Assembly (NCBI GenBank): GCA_016793465.1
Contig: JAEUJW010000058.1
Location: forward strand, 183,980-247,979
Direction: 5' to 3'
Source of the DNA: Myxococcales bacterium
GTDB taxonomy: Bacteria; Myxococcota; Polyangia; Nannocystales; Nannocystaceae
Length of the DNA stretch: 64,000 nucleotides
Part shown: in pieces, positions 41,500 to 50,125 of the stretch
Numbering within the stretch: position 1 is the stretch's first letter
Layout: every line of letters begins with the position of its first letter
Notes under the pieces: generated by a model
What the model was told of the DNA's origin: nothing
The model's input: only the letters and a program-made list of their open reading frames with translations
Databases searched by the model: none
Position numbers and translations under genes: made by a program

Positions 41500-43104
41500 A
41501 TGGCCAAACGACCGAACATCCTCGTGATCATGACCGACGAAGAGCGCTACCCGCCGTGCTACGAGACGGAGGCGATCCGCGGGTTTCGCCGCGCCGAGCT
41601 GCCCGCCCAGCAGCAGCTGCGCGCGCGTAGCCTCGAGTTCCACCGCCACTACGTGGCCTCGACCGCGTGCACGCCGAGCCGCGCCAGCCTGTTCACCGGC
41701 CACTACCCGACGCTGCACGGCGTGCGCGCGACCGACGGCGCGGCCAAGTCGGCGTACGACCCGGCCATGTTCTGGCTCGACCCCGGGACCGTGCCGACCA
41801 TGGGCCACTACTTCCGGGCCGGCGGCTACCGCACGCACTACCGCGGCAAGTGGCACGTCTCGCACGCCGACCTGACCGCGCCCGACACGCGCGCGCCGAT
41901 CGCCTCGAGCGACGACCAGGGCGCGCCGATCGAGCCGAACACCTCACTGTACCGCGCCGGCGACCGCCTGGACGGCCACGGCTTCGCCGGCTGGATCGGC
42001 CCCGACCCCCACGGCACGGCCCGCGCCAACTGCGGGCTGCTGCGCGACCCGCTGTTCGGCGCGCAGGTCGAGGCGCTGTTCGACGAGCTCGAGCGCGGCG
42101 ACGACGACGCGCCGTGGCTGACCGTGGCCTCGTTCGTCAACCCGCACGACATCGTGCTGTTCGGCGCGCTGTGGCTGTCGTGGGGCTACGCGTTCGACGA
42201 CGACAGCGTGCCCGAGATCCCCGAGCCGCCGACGCAGGACGAGTCGCTGCGCCACAAGCCGAGCTGCCAGGCCGACTTCGTCGAGAAGTACGGGCGCGTG
42301 TTCCTGCCGCAGCCGCAGATCCCGCGCTACCGCCGGTTCTACTACTACCTGCACAAGCTCGTCGATCAGCAGGTCGGGCGGGTGCTCGCGCGCCTGCAGG
42401 CCTCGCGCTTCCGCGACGACACCGTCGTCGTCTACACGTCGGACCACGGCGAGATGCTGGGCGCCCACGGCGGCATGCATCAGAAGTGGCACAACGCCTA
42501 CGACGAGGCGCTGCGGGTCCCGCTGCTGATCTCCGGCCCGGGCGTGCCCGCGGGCGCGGCCACCGATCGGGTGACCAGCCACGTCGACCTGCTGCCGACG
42601 CTGCTCGGCCTCGCGGGCCTCGACGCCGCCGCGCTGACGGCGACGCTGGCCGGGCGCCACAGCGAGGCCCAGCCGCTGGTCGGGCGCGACCTGTCGCCGC
42701 TGGTGCGAGGCGGCGAGCTGGCGGACGCGCCGGCCTACTTCATGACCGAGGACGAGATCTCCGAGGGGCTCGACCAGACCACGGCGATCGGCCGCGCCTA
42801 CGAGGCGGTGGCCGAGCCGGCCAAGGTCGAGGCGGTGATCGCCCGCCGCGACTTCGGCGAGGGCCCGCGGCTGTGGAAGTACGCGCGCAGCTACTCGCGC
42901 TCGCAGATCGGCGACCCCGACCAGGCCGACGGCCGCGACGAGGAGGAGGCCGAGCTCTACGACCTCGACGCCGACCCGACCGAGGTCGACAACCTGGCCC
43001 ACGGCCTGCTCCGCGGGCGCGCGACCCGGGCCGCCGAGGCGGGCATGGCGGCGCTGCTGGCCGAGCAGCGCGCCGCCAAGGCCCGCCACCCGCGCCTGCG
43101 CTGA
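41500..43104 (+). CDS. Sulfatase (type I, formylglycine)
   Basis: 534 residues of the alkaline-phosphatase/sulfatase superfamily. The metal Asp are in LVIMTDEERYPP, the formylglycine signature is ACTPSRASLFTG (C57-T-P-S-R), and a second metal segment is YTSDHGEMLGAHGGMHQKWHN. It hydrolyses sulfate esters, needs formylglycine generation at Cys57, and its substrate is unknown. There is no obvious signal peptide, so it may be cytosolic, or exported by means not seen here. A GGAGG ribosome-binding site precedes the ATG. It is separate from the TetR operon (two genes lie between them), so a link to the sulfosugar genes is not established. Confidence 0.9.
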   Translation: MAKRPNILVIMTDEERYPPCYETEAIRGFRRAELPAQQQLRARSLEFHRHYVASTACTPSRASLFTGHYPTLHGVRATDGAAKSAYDPAMFWLDPGTVPTMGHYFRAGGYRTHYRGKWHVSHADLTAPDTRAPIASSDDQGAPIEPNTSLYRAGDRLDGHGFAGWIGPDPHGTARANCGLLRDPLFGAQVEALFDELERGDDDAPWLTVASFVNPHDIVLFGALWLSWGYAFDDDSVPEIPEPPTQDESLRHKPSCQADFVEKYGRVFLPQPQIPRYRRFYYYLHKLVDQQVGRVLARLQASRFRDDTVVVYTSDHGEMLGAHGGMHQKWHNAYDEALRVPLLISGPGVPAGAATDRVTSHVDLLPTLLGLAGLDAAALTATLAGRHSEAQPLVGRDLSPLVRGGELADAPAYFMTEDEISEGLDQTTAIGRAYEAVAEPAKVEAVIARRDFGEGPRLWKYARSYSRSQIGDPDQADGRDEEEAELYDLDADPTEVDNLAHGLLRGRATRAAEAGMAALLAEQRAAKARHPRLR

Positions 43105-43160
43105 GGCCTGCGCCGCGGCCGCCGACGCGGCCGCCCGCGGTTCGTGTATCGTGTGCGCCC

Positions 43161-43658
43161 ATGCGCGCGCTCCCCTCGCTGCTGCTCCTCCTCGCCGCCT
43201 GCTCCAAGACCGCCGAGCCCGGCAAGCTCCTCGACTTCGTGCCGCCGACGCCCGGCAGCCAGGCGCCCGCGTGCGTCGCCGCGAACGACGGCAAGCGCTT
43301 CGTGGTCGACGGCTACGTCGGCAAAGACGGCGACGTGACCGTCGACGACGGCAAGGTCAGCCTCGACGTCGCCGAGGGCTTCGCCGACGGCGAGCAGACC
43401 GGCAAGAGCTTCCCGGTGGAGCTGAAGGACGGCACGCACGTGAAGTTCGACGTCGCCAACGAGAAGGCCGCCGTCGGCCCGGCGGTCCTGACGACCACCA
43501 AGGGCGACCTCCAGGGCATCCGACTGCTGACGACCGCCGGCGAGGCCTCCCCTGCCGACAAGCTCGGGGTCGTGTTCGATGTCGAGGTCGTCAAGCACTT
43601 CCAGACCGGCGAGATCACGGCGTGCGTGTGGCACGTCGTCGAGCTGCACAAGCGCTGA
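43161..43658 (+). CDS. Lipoprotein, unknown function
   Basis: 165 residues with a lipoprotein signal ending at LLLLLAAC, followed by a strand-rich domain (RFVVDGYVGKDGDVTVDDGKVSLDVAEGF, later GVVFDVEVVKHFQTGEITACVWHVVELHK). Two Cys remain outside the lipobox. I do not recognise a family. A TATCGT -10-like box lies ~12 bp before the ATG (43147-43152). It precedes the kinase-WD40 gene by 54 bp on the same strand. Confidence 0.75.
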   Translation: MRALPSLLLLLAACSKTAEPGKLLDFVPPTPGSQAPACVAANDGKRFVVDGYVGKDGDVTVDDGKVSLDVAEGFADGEQTGKSFPVELKDGTHVKFDVANEKAAVGPAVLTTTKGDLQGIRLLTTAGEASPADKLGVVFDVEVVKHFQTGEITACVWHVVELHKR

Positions 43659-43712
43659 GCCGCCCGTCGCCAGCGCGCGCGGAAGGTGCGACCATCGCCC
43701 GCCGGAGGCCGG

Positions 43713-46700
43713 ATGGCGGACAGCAGCGAACCCGCGGCGCGAGGCCGGCCGACCGCCGCGGTCGGCCTCGGCGACGAACGCACGCTGACCGCCCCCGACG
43801 CCGCGCCCGCGCCGTCCGCCGCGCCCGCGGGCGACCGCCTGCCCGCCGTGCCGCGCGAGGCCTACAGCGTGTGGGGGGAGGTCGCGCAGGGCGGCATCGG
43901 CAGGGTCCTGCGGGCGCGCGACCGCCGGCTCGACCGCCCGGTAGCGATCAAGGAGCTGCTCGTGCACAGCGAGGCGCACGAGCGCCGGTTCGTGCGCGAG
44001 GCCCTGCTGACCGCGCGCCTGCAGCACCCGGCGATCGTGCCGATCTACGAGGCCGGGCGCTGGCCGGCGGGCGACCCGTTCTACGCCATGAAGCTGGTCT
44101 CCGGCCGCTCGCTCGCCGAGCTGATCGCCGCGCGCCCGCGCCTCGACGAGCGCCTGGCCCTGCTGCCGCACGTGATCGCGGCCGCCCAGGCCGTCGCCTA
44201 CGCCCACAGCCTGCGCATCATCCACCGCGACCTGAAGCCGGCCAACGTGCTCGTCGGCGAGTTCGGCGAGACGGTGGTGATCGACTGGGGCCTGGCCAAG
44301 GACCTCGCCGCCGCCGACGAACCACCCGCGCCGGCGGCCCCGCGCCGCGGCGAGGGCCTCACCCTGCAGGGCGCCGTCATGGGCACGCCCGCGTACATGC
44401 CGCCCGAGCAGGCCGCCGGCGCCGGCGTCGACGAGCGCGCCGACGTGTACGCGCTGGGGGCGATGCTCTACCACGTGCTCGCCGCGGCCCCGCCCTACGA
44501 CGAGGCGCCCGAGGCCGGCCTGCTGGCGGCAATCGCCGCCGGCCCGCCGCGCCGCATCGACGCGCTGGTGCCCCGCCTGTCCGACGAGCTGGCGGCGATC
44601 GTGCACAAGGCGATGGCCCGCGACCCCGCCGGCCGCTACCGCACCGCCGAGGACATGGCCGACGACCTCGTGCGCCTGCAGGCCGGGCAGATCGTCGCGG
44701 CCCACAACTACTCGGCGCGCCACCTGCTGCGCCGGTTCTGGCGCCGCCACCGGGCCGCGCTGTCGATCGCCGCCGCGGCCGTCGTCGTCGTCGTCGCCGT
44801 CGCCGCCGCCGCGTTCGTCGAGACCGACAGGGCCCGCCTGTTCGCCCAGCGCAAGCAGCGAGAGGCCGTCGAGGCCCGCGACGCCGCCGAGGCCGCCTCC
44901 GCCGAGGCCACCGCCCGCGCCGACGAGCTCACGCTGCTGCAGGCCCAGGACGCGCTCGGCCGCGACCCCAACCGCGCGCTCGCCTGGCTGACGACCCTGT
45001 CGCCCGGCTTCGCCGACCCGGCCCGCGTGCGCCGCATCGCCGCCGACGCCGCGGCGCGCGGCCTCTCGCGCGCGTTCGTCGGCCACACCGACTACATCAA
45101 CCGCTTCGGCGTGTCGGCCGACGGCGCCCGCGTCGTCACCGCCAGCGACGACCGCACCGCCCGCGTGTGGGACGTCGCCGACGGCCGGTCGGTCACGCTC
45201 GCGGGCCACGCCGACGAGGTGTGGTGCGCCCAGTTTTCCGCCGACGGCGAGGAGGTGGTGACGACGTCGAAGGACAGCACGCTGCGCCGCTGGCACGCGC
45301 GCTCCGGGGCCCTGCTAGCGACGATCGCGGTGCCGGCGGGCACGCGCCAGACGCAGGTGCGAGCCGACGGGTCGATCGTCGGGGCGCGCACGACGTCGGG
45401 GGTGGCGTGGATCGTCCGCCCCGGCGCGCCGCCCGAGCTGCTGACGCCGCCGGACGAGCGCCCGCGCCTGGCCTACCTCGCGCCCGGCGGCGGCCGCCTG
45501 ATCGTCCAGCCCGAGCTCGCCGAGGCCTACGTGCTCGACCTCGAGCGCGGCACGCGGCAGGCGCTGCCCGGCACCCGCGGCGCGCCCGGGCGGTGGTTCC
45601 TCGACCGCCCCGGCGCGCTCGCGGTGTACGCCACCGACGAGACCACCACGGTGTGGGACCTGGCGAGCATGACCCGCCGCGAGCTCGGCGTCGCCTCGAC
45701 CGCGCGCCGCCCCGCGTTCGCGCCGGCCGGCGACCGCGTCGCCCTGGCCGTCGGCGCCGACATCGTCGTGCACGACGTCGCCACCGGCGCGGCGGTGCGG
45801 CGGCTGGTCGGCCACGAGGGCCCGGTCGAGGTCCTCGAGTTCACGCCCGACGGCCGGCGCCTGGTGTCCGGCGCGGTCGACCGCAGCGTGCGCACCTGGG
45901 ACCTCGGCTCCGGGCGCAGCGAGGTGCACGCCGGCTTCGAGGGCATCGTCACCGAGCTCGAGGTGCTCCGCGACGGCCGCACGATCCTCGCCGTGTCCAC
46001 CACCGGCGAGGTCCGCCTGTTCGAACCTCACCGCGCCGGCCGCGTCCTCGGCGAGCACGCCGCGCGCACCACCGGCCTGGCGCTGGGGAGCGACGGCCGC
46101 GTGGCCTCGATCGACGAGCAGGGCCGCCTGCGGATCGTCGATCTCGCGGGCCGCACGATCGCCAGCCACGCCGTCCCGCCCGCGCGCCGCGTCGCGCTGG
46201 TGAGCGCTCCGGACGGCCGCCGTCTGGCCGGCGCGCCGCTGGCCTGGGAGGTGCGCAGCGACGGCCGCTACCCCGAGCGCGACGCGCCCCCGGCCGCGCT
46301 GCTGCTCGCGCGCTTCGACGCCAGCGCGCCGCGGACGGTCGCCCTGCCGGCGGCGGCCCTCGACTTGGCGTGGGCCGGCGACGCGGTGATCGTCGGCCTC
46401 GTCGACGGCGCCGTCGTGCGCGTCGGCCCCGGGGGGGACGTACAAACCCTGCACCGCGCCGCCGCGCCGGCGACCGCCGTGGCCGTGTCCGACGCCGCGA
46501 CGATCGTCGTCGGCGACGGCGACGGCCGCGTCGTGCTGCTGCCCGGCGGGGAGATCGGTCGTCACGCCGAGCGCGTCACCGACCTGGCGTTCGCGCCCGG
46601 CGGCGCCCGGCTCGCCAGCGGCTGCGCCGATCACACCGTGCGCATCTGGGACCTCGAGGCCGGCAGCCACCGCGCGTTCGCCGAGGGCGGCCACGGCGTC

Positions 46701-47099
46701 GAGCAGGTCGCGTTCACCCCCGACGGCCGCACGGTCGTGCTGCTCAGCGGCGGCGAGACGCAGCTGCGCCGCATCGACGTGGCGACCGGCGAGCAGCGGC
46801 CGCCGCTCGCCGGCGCGTTCGGCAAGCTGCTCGGCTTCACGGTGTCGGCCGACGGCCGGCGGATCCTCGGCCACGGCGACGACGGAGCCGTGCGCGTGTT
46901 CGACGTCGCCGACGGCGGCGGACGGACCCTCGCGGGCCACTCCGCCGCCATCGTCGGCGCCGCCTTCTCGGCCGACGGCCGCGCGATCGTCACCGTCGGC
47001 CGTGAGGGCACGGTGCGGGCCTGGCCCGACGACCTGCCGGAGACCATGCCTGCGCTGCGCACCTGGCTCGCCGACGCGGTCGCCGGCGAGACCCGCTGA
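43713..47099 (+). CDS. Ser/Thr protein kinase with C-terminal WD40 propellers
   Basis: 1128 residues. The N-terminal kinase has an AIKELL Lys, HRDLKPANVLV at ~170, DWGLAKD (DWG in place of DFG, common in this myxobacterial type) and GTPAYMPPEQ. A single membrane helix near residue 350 (AALSIAAAAVVVVVAVAAAAF) leads to an extracytoplasmic part. It is a short helical segment followed by about 14 WD40 repeats (GHTDYINRFGVSADGARVVTASDDRTARVWDV and many later [RS]-x-W-D ends). This is a known myxobacterial layout for membrane sensor kinases. The WD40 part probably binds a protein ligand. Confidence 0.93.
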   Translation: MADSSEPAARGRPTAAVGLGDERTLTAPDAAPAPSAAPAGDRLPAVPREAYSVWGEVAQGGIGRVLRARDRRLDRPVAIKELLVHSEAHERRFVREALLTARLQHPAIVPIYEAGRWPAGDPFYAMKLVSGRSLAELIAARPRLDERLALLPHVIAAAQAVAYAHSLRIIHRDLKPANVLVGEFGETVVIDWGLAKDLAAADEPPAPAAPRRGEGLTLQGAVMGTPAYMPPEQAAGAGVDERADVYALGAMLYHVLAAAPPYDEAPEAGLLAAIAAGPPRRIDALVPRLSDELAAIVHKAMARDPAGRYRTAEDMADDLVRLQAGQIVAAHNYSARHLLRRFWRRHRAALSIAAAAVVVVVAVAAAAFVETDRARLFAQRKQREAVEARDAAEAASAEATARADELTLLQAQDALGRDPNRALAWLTTLSPGFADPARVRRIAADAAARGLSRAFVGHTDYINRFGVSADGARVVTASDDRTARVWDVADGRSVTLAGHADEVWCAQFSADGEEVVTTSKDSTLRRWHARSGALLATIAVPAGTRQTQVRADGSIVGARTTSGVAWIVRPGAPPELLTPPDERPRLAYLAPGGGRLIVQPELAEAYVLDLERGTRQALPGTRGAPGRWFLDRPGALAVYATDETTTVWDLASMTRRELGVASTARRPAFAPAGDRVALAVGADIVVHDVATGAAVRRLVGHEGPVEVLEFTPDGRRLVSGAVDRSVRTWDLGSGRSEVHAGFEGIVTELEVLRDGRTILAVSTTGEVRLFEPHRAGRVLGEHAARTTGLALGSDGRVASIDEQGRLRIVDLAGRTIASHAVPPARRVALVSAPDGRRLAGAPLAWEVRSDGRYPERDAPPAALLLARFDASAPRTVALPAAALDLAWAGDAVIVGLVDGAVVRVGPGGDVQTLHRAAAPATAVAVSDAATIVVGDGDGRVVLLPGGEIGRHAERVTDLAFAPGGARLASGCADHTVRIWDLEAGSHRAFAEGGHGVEQVAFTPDGRTVVLLSGGETQLRRIDVATGEQRPPLAGAFGKLLGFTVSADGRRILGHGDDGAVRVFDVADGGGRTLAGHSAAIVGAAFSADGRAIVTVGREGTVRAWPDDLPETMPALRTWLADAVAGETR

Positions 47100-47114
47100 C
47101 CGCGGACCTCAGCG
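47094..47114. terminator. Convergent hairpin built on both stop codons
   Basis: CGCTGA...TCAGCG, a 6-bp inverted repeat with a 9-nt loop that includes the TGA of the kinase-WD40 gene and the stop of the OmpA-like gene. Confidence 0.5.
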
Positions 47115-47990
47115 CTTCTTCGGCGAGATCACGATCTCGACGCGCCGGTTGTTGGCGCGGCCCTCGGCCGAGGTGTTGTCGGCGACCGGGCGCGTCGGCC
47201 CGTAGCCCTGCGAGGTGATGCGGTCGGCCGCCACCCCGTGGCTCACGAGGTAGTCGCGCACCGCCCTGGCCCGGTTCTCCGACAGCGTCTGGTTGAGCGC
47301 CGCCTTGCCCTGCGAGTCGGTGTGGCCCTCGACCACGAACGTCGAGTCGGGGTCGTTCTGCAGCAGCGCGTCGGCCACCTGGTTGAGCTTGGCCTGGGCC
47401 GCCGGCAGCAGCTCGTACTTGTTGGAGGCGAACAGCACGCTGCCCGACAGGGTGATGACGGTGCCGCGGTCCTCCTGCTTGACCGCGGCGATGCGCGCCA
47501 GGTCGGCGTTGGCCTGGGCCGCGCGGCGCTCGGCCTCCTCGCGCTGCTTCTTCTCGGCCTCGAGCGCGGCCGAGGTCTGCTGGTTCTGGGCCTGCTGGTC
47601 GGCCAGGGCCGCCTTGGTCTGCTCGAGCTCCGCCTTGGTCTTGGCCGCGCCGGCCGCCCTGGCGGCCTCCTCCTGGGCCTCGGCGCTGGCGATCCCGCGG
47701 CGGAACATCTCGAGGCGCGCCATCACCTCGGCGTACTCGGCCTTGCGCTGGGCGATGTACGCCTCGTCGCGCGTGAGCACGGTGTTGCCTTCGTCCTTGA
47801 AGCGCTTCTCCGCCGACTTCAGCGACTTCTCGGCGTCGTGCAGGTCGGCCGGGGTGTACTGCGCCGCCGGCCCGTCGGCGGCCCGCTCGTAGCTGACCCG
47901 CGCCGACGTCAGCTCCTGCGGCACGGTGTGGGCGCAGCCGACGGTCACGGCGGCGCCGGCGAGGAACATCAGGAAGTTGTTGTTGGACAT
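47109..47990 (-). CDS. OmpA-family lipoprotein with coiled-coil
   Basis: 293 residues. A lipoprotein signal ends at AVTVGC. A DUF4398-like helical hairpin follows (residues ~25-65), then a long coiled-coil (EAQEEAARAAGAAKTKAELEQTKAALADQ...). The OmpA peptidoglycan-binding domain at the end has FVVEGHTDSQGKAALNQTLSENRARAVRDYL ... QGYGPTRPVADN-S-EGRANNRRVEIVI. It probably links the outer membrane to peptidoglycan. The ATG at 47990 has a GGAG ribosome-binding site. It forms an operon with the DUF4398 lipoprotein 35 bp upstream. Confidence 0.9.
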   Translation of the reverse strand: MSNNNFLMFLAGAAVTVGCAHTVPQELTSARVSYERAADGPAAQYTPADLHDAEKSLKSAEKRFKDEGNTVLTRDEAYIAQRKAEYAEVMARLEMFRRGIASAEAQEEAARAAGAAKTKAELEQTKAALADQQAQNQQTSAALEAEKKQREEAERRAAQANADLARIAAVKQEDRGTVITLSGSVLFASNKYELLPAAQAKLNQVADALLQNDPDSTFVVEGHTDSQGKAALNQTLSENRARAVRDYLVSHGVAADRITSQGYGPTRPVADNTSAEGRANNRRVEIVISPKKR

Positions 47991-48025
47991 GTGGATGTAC
48001 TCCGATGGGGTGGGGTCGGCTGGTC

Positions 48026-48376
48026 TCACTGGTCGCTCGCGGCGGCCTTGGCGTCGGCGTCCGCCTTCTTCTTCTCGGCGGCCGCGTGGCTCTCGCGGGC
48101 CAGCGCGTTGGCCAGCTCCGCGTCGTTGGCGGCGCGCAGGGCCATGTAGTAGGCGCGCTCGTTCTCCCCCTCGGCCAGCAGGGCCTTGGCCTTCTCGACC
48201 TCCTCGCGGGCCAGGTCGAGCGCCAGCGCGGCCTTCGGCACCTGCTCGGCTCCCACCTCCTCCGCGCCTCGCACCGACGCCATCGAGCTGGCGACCGTCT
48301 CGTGCGGCGCCGGGAAGCTCGCGCACCCGCTCGCAGCGATCGATCCGACGACTCCGAAGATCATGACTGTACGCAT
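48026..48376 (-). CDS. DUF4398 lipoprotein
   Basis: 116 residues. A lipoprotein signal ends at SIAASGC. The mature part is almost all helical with the DUF4398 pattern (LDLAREEVEKAKALLAEGENERAYYMALRAANDAELANALARES), ending in a Lys/Ala/Asp tail. Proteins of this family are found next to OmpA-like lipoproteins, as here. The ribosome-binding site AGGAGG lies 7 bp before the ATG, the best in the region. It is the first gene of a two-gene operon. Confidence 0.85.
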   Translation of the reverse strand: MRTVMIFGVVGSIAASGCASFPAPHETVASSMASVRGAEEVGAEQVPKAALALDLAREEVEKAKALLAEGENERAYYMALRAANDAELANALARESHAAAEKKKADADAKAAASDQ

Positions 48377-48512
48377 GTATGCCTCCTGTATTGCGGTCGA
48401 CGGCGCACGGTTCGCGCCAGTCGCGTTCGGGGTGTATGCGAGGGTTTGTCCAGGCGAGCAACCCGCGACGCAAGCGTTGCCGGGACGCGCCGCGTTTCAC
48501 CCCCACCTCTCC

Positions 48513-48534
48513 CACATGTCCCGAGGGACACGTG
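48513..48534. repeat. Dispersed palindrome, extended perfect core
   Basis: TGTCCC-GA-GGGACA (48517-48530), extended by CACA and CGTG. It is intergenic, upstream of the DUF4398 gene. Confidence 0.6.
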
Positions 48535-48641
48535 ATCCCGATCACCGCGAACGCCACGAGCTCTCGGCGCCCGCGCCGCCGCTGCGCATCACCTCAACCG
48601 TGACCCGCGATGTCTCGCGTCTCCACGCCAGGCCCGATCAA

Positions 48642-48819
48642 TTTTCACTTTAAAAATCTTTCAAAATTTCGCGGACGAGCGGCGGTCGCGGTGGTCACCG
48701 GGGACGCGACACCGGCGACGTCGCCGGCGATCGCAGGAATTAATTTTTAGATCGTCCGCGGACGAGTGGCGGTCGCGGCGGTCGTCGGGGACGCGGCGAC
48801 GTCGCCGGCGATCGCGGGG
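48642..48819. repeat. Tandem pair of A/T-rich and G/C-rich blocks
   Basis: Two GC-rich copies, 48671-48737 and 48758-48819 (offset 87 bp, one 5-6-bp difference in length), are each preceded by an A/T-rich stretch (48642-48670 and 48738-48752). The A/T blocks are extreme for this genome. The region 48377-49151 holds no gene I can support. Confidence 0.65.
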
Positions 48820-49151
48820 CGGGCGGATCGGCGTCGTCGAGGATCTCGAGGATCTCCGCCGCGCTCAGGATCACGCGGCCGTGCGAGCTCGTCGGTCGCG
48901 GGGTTCCGCGCGGTGCACCCGGCCCGGGCGCGCGTGGGCTCGCCGAGCGTCGCGCCGCGAGTGCGTCACGGCGAGCGCGTCGGACCGGCTGTACGACGTA
49001 TCGGCGGGGTTCATCGCTCGCTGCGGTCGCGTCGCGCGACGGCGACGGGCGCGGCAGCAACCGCGAGCGCCGCGCGGCGATGCACGTGACAGCGACGTAC
49101 GGGTCGATCGCCGGCGTGCGGCGCTTCTCGGCGTCGGCGTAGCATGCGTGC

Positions 49152-49871
49152 ATGGGATCTCTGTGTCATCGACTCATCCTCTTCACCACGCTCGCGGCCG
49201 GCTGTGACGGGTCCGCGGGCAAGGCGGCCGATCCGGTCAAGACGGAGCCGGCCAAGACGGAGCCGGCCAAAGCGGAGCCGGCCAAGACGGAGCCGGCCAA
49301 GACGGAGCCGGCCAAGACGGAGCCGGCCCCGCCGCAGGTCTCGACCGGGACCTGCGACGAGAAGCAGGCCAAGACCTCGAAGGAGGCCGACGAGCGGGCC
49401 AAGCCGTACGGCATCAGCGAGCACCTGAGCAAGAACTTCCCCGACATGAAGGTCTCGTGGCTGATGAAGGAGACGCCGTACCAGAACTTCGTGGTCAAGA
49501 CGGCGGCCAAGAACTTCGGGCGCTGCGACGACACCGGCTGCTACCTGTTCGCGGCGCCGACCAGGGTGATCGAGGAGGCGGTCAACAAGGCGGTCACCGA
49601 CAAGGGCCACGACCCCGCGGTGATCGGCCAGGCGCTCGGGCTGCCGGCCAAGAACTTCGAGGGCCCGCTGCGCATGATGACCCTCGACCTGAAGGCGGTG
49701 ACGACCGCCTGCGTGCGCCTGCCCGTCGACGCCGACCCCGGGGTCTGGAAGTGCCAGACCCCCGAGGACAAGGACTGCTTCAAGTTCGGCGGCTACACCT
49801 CGGGCAACGTCCCGGAGGTGATGGTCATCAACGCGCCGGTCGACAAGGCCGTGGTAAAGGAGATCCCGTGA
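49152..49871 (+). CDS. Lipoprotein with KTEPA repeats
   Basis: 239 residues. A signal peptide ends at TTLAAGC, followed by six or seven tandem copies of the pentapeptide K-[TA]-E-P-A coded by a 15-bp DNA repeat (49230-49330). A domain of ~165 residues follows with six Cys (GTCDEKQ ... FGRCDDTGCYLF ... VTTACVRL ... WKCQTPEDKDCF). Family not recognised. The repeat linker probably spans the peptidoglycan. The stop overlaps the next start (GTGA). Confidence 0.78.
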   Translation: MGSLCHRLILFTTLAAGCDGSAGKAADPVKTEPAKTEPAKAEPAKTEPAKTEPAKTEPAPPQVSTGTCDEKQAKTSKEADERAKPYGISEHLSKNFPDMKVSWLMKETPYQNFVVKTAAKNFGRCDDTGCYLFAAPTRVIEEAVNKAVTDKGHDPAVIGQALGLPAKNFEGPLRMMTLDLKAVTTACVRLPVDADPGVWKCQTPEDKDCFKFGGYTSGNVPEVMVINAPVDKAVVKEIP

Positions 49872-50104
49872 GCGCCGAGCACGTCCTCTATCAAAGCCCC
49901 CTGATGTACCGCGTGCTGCGCGAGGCCGGCGGGAGCGTCGCCCTCGAGGTCGTGGTCGGCGGCGTCGCCATGTACACCGTGCGCGTGCGCCTCGACGACG
50001 CCGAGCTCGCGGCCTACGAGCGCGAGGGCAGCAGCTTCAGCGACCGCCTGGCCCGCGAGATCATGGCGCGTCCGGACTTCGGCGGCCGCGCCTACGAGGT
50101 CTGA
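49868..50104 (+). CDS. Small protein, unknown function
   Basis: 78 residues, with no signal peptide, beginning at a GTG that overlaps the stop of the lipoprotein gene by 4 bp. The sequence (ALEVVVGGVAMYTVRVRLDDAELAAYEREG) has an alternating strand and helix look, suggesting a compact alpha/beta domain. The coupling to the lipoprotein gene is the main support for its being real. Family not recognised. Confidence 0.6.
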   Translation: MSAEHVLYQSPLMYRVLREAGGSVALEVVVGGVAMYTVRVRLDDAELAAYEREGSSFSDRLAREIMARPDFGGRAYEV

Positions 50105-50125
50105 GCGACGCGGCCCCGCGCGTGG

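Noticed and set aside
41500..43104. The sulfatase as part of the sulfosugar system
   Set aside because: It hydrolyses sulfate esters, whereas sulfoquinovose is a C-S sulfonate. It is also separated from the operon by two unrelated genes and a strand change.
43151..47005. An Arg/Pro-rich plus-strand frame overlapping the kinase-WD40 gene
   Set aside because: It is out of frame with the clear kinase-WD40 gene, and its composition is a pure GC artefact.
48740..49153. A minus-strand frame in the gene-poor gap before the KTEPA lipoprotein
   Set aside because: Only a short stretch (GRVILSAAEILEILDDADPP) looks protein-like; the rest is Arg/Pro/Ser-rich and ends inside a direct repeat. I do not call a gene.
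49230..49330. CRISPR-like array of 15-bp repeats
   Set aside because: The repeats are tandem without spacers and encode the KTEPA pentapeptide in frame, so this is a protein linker.
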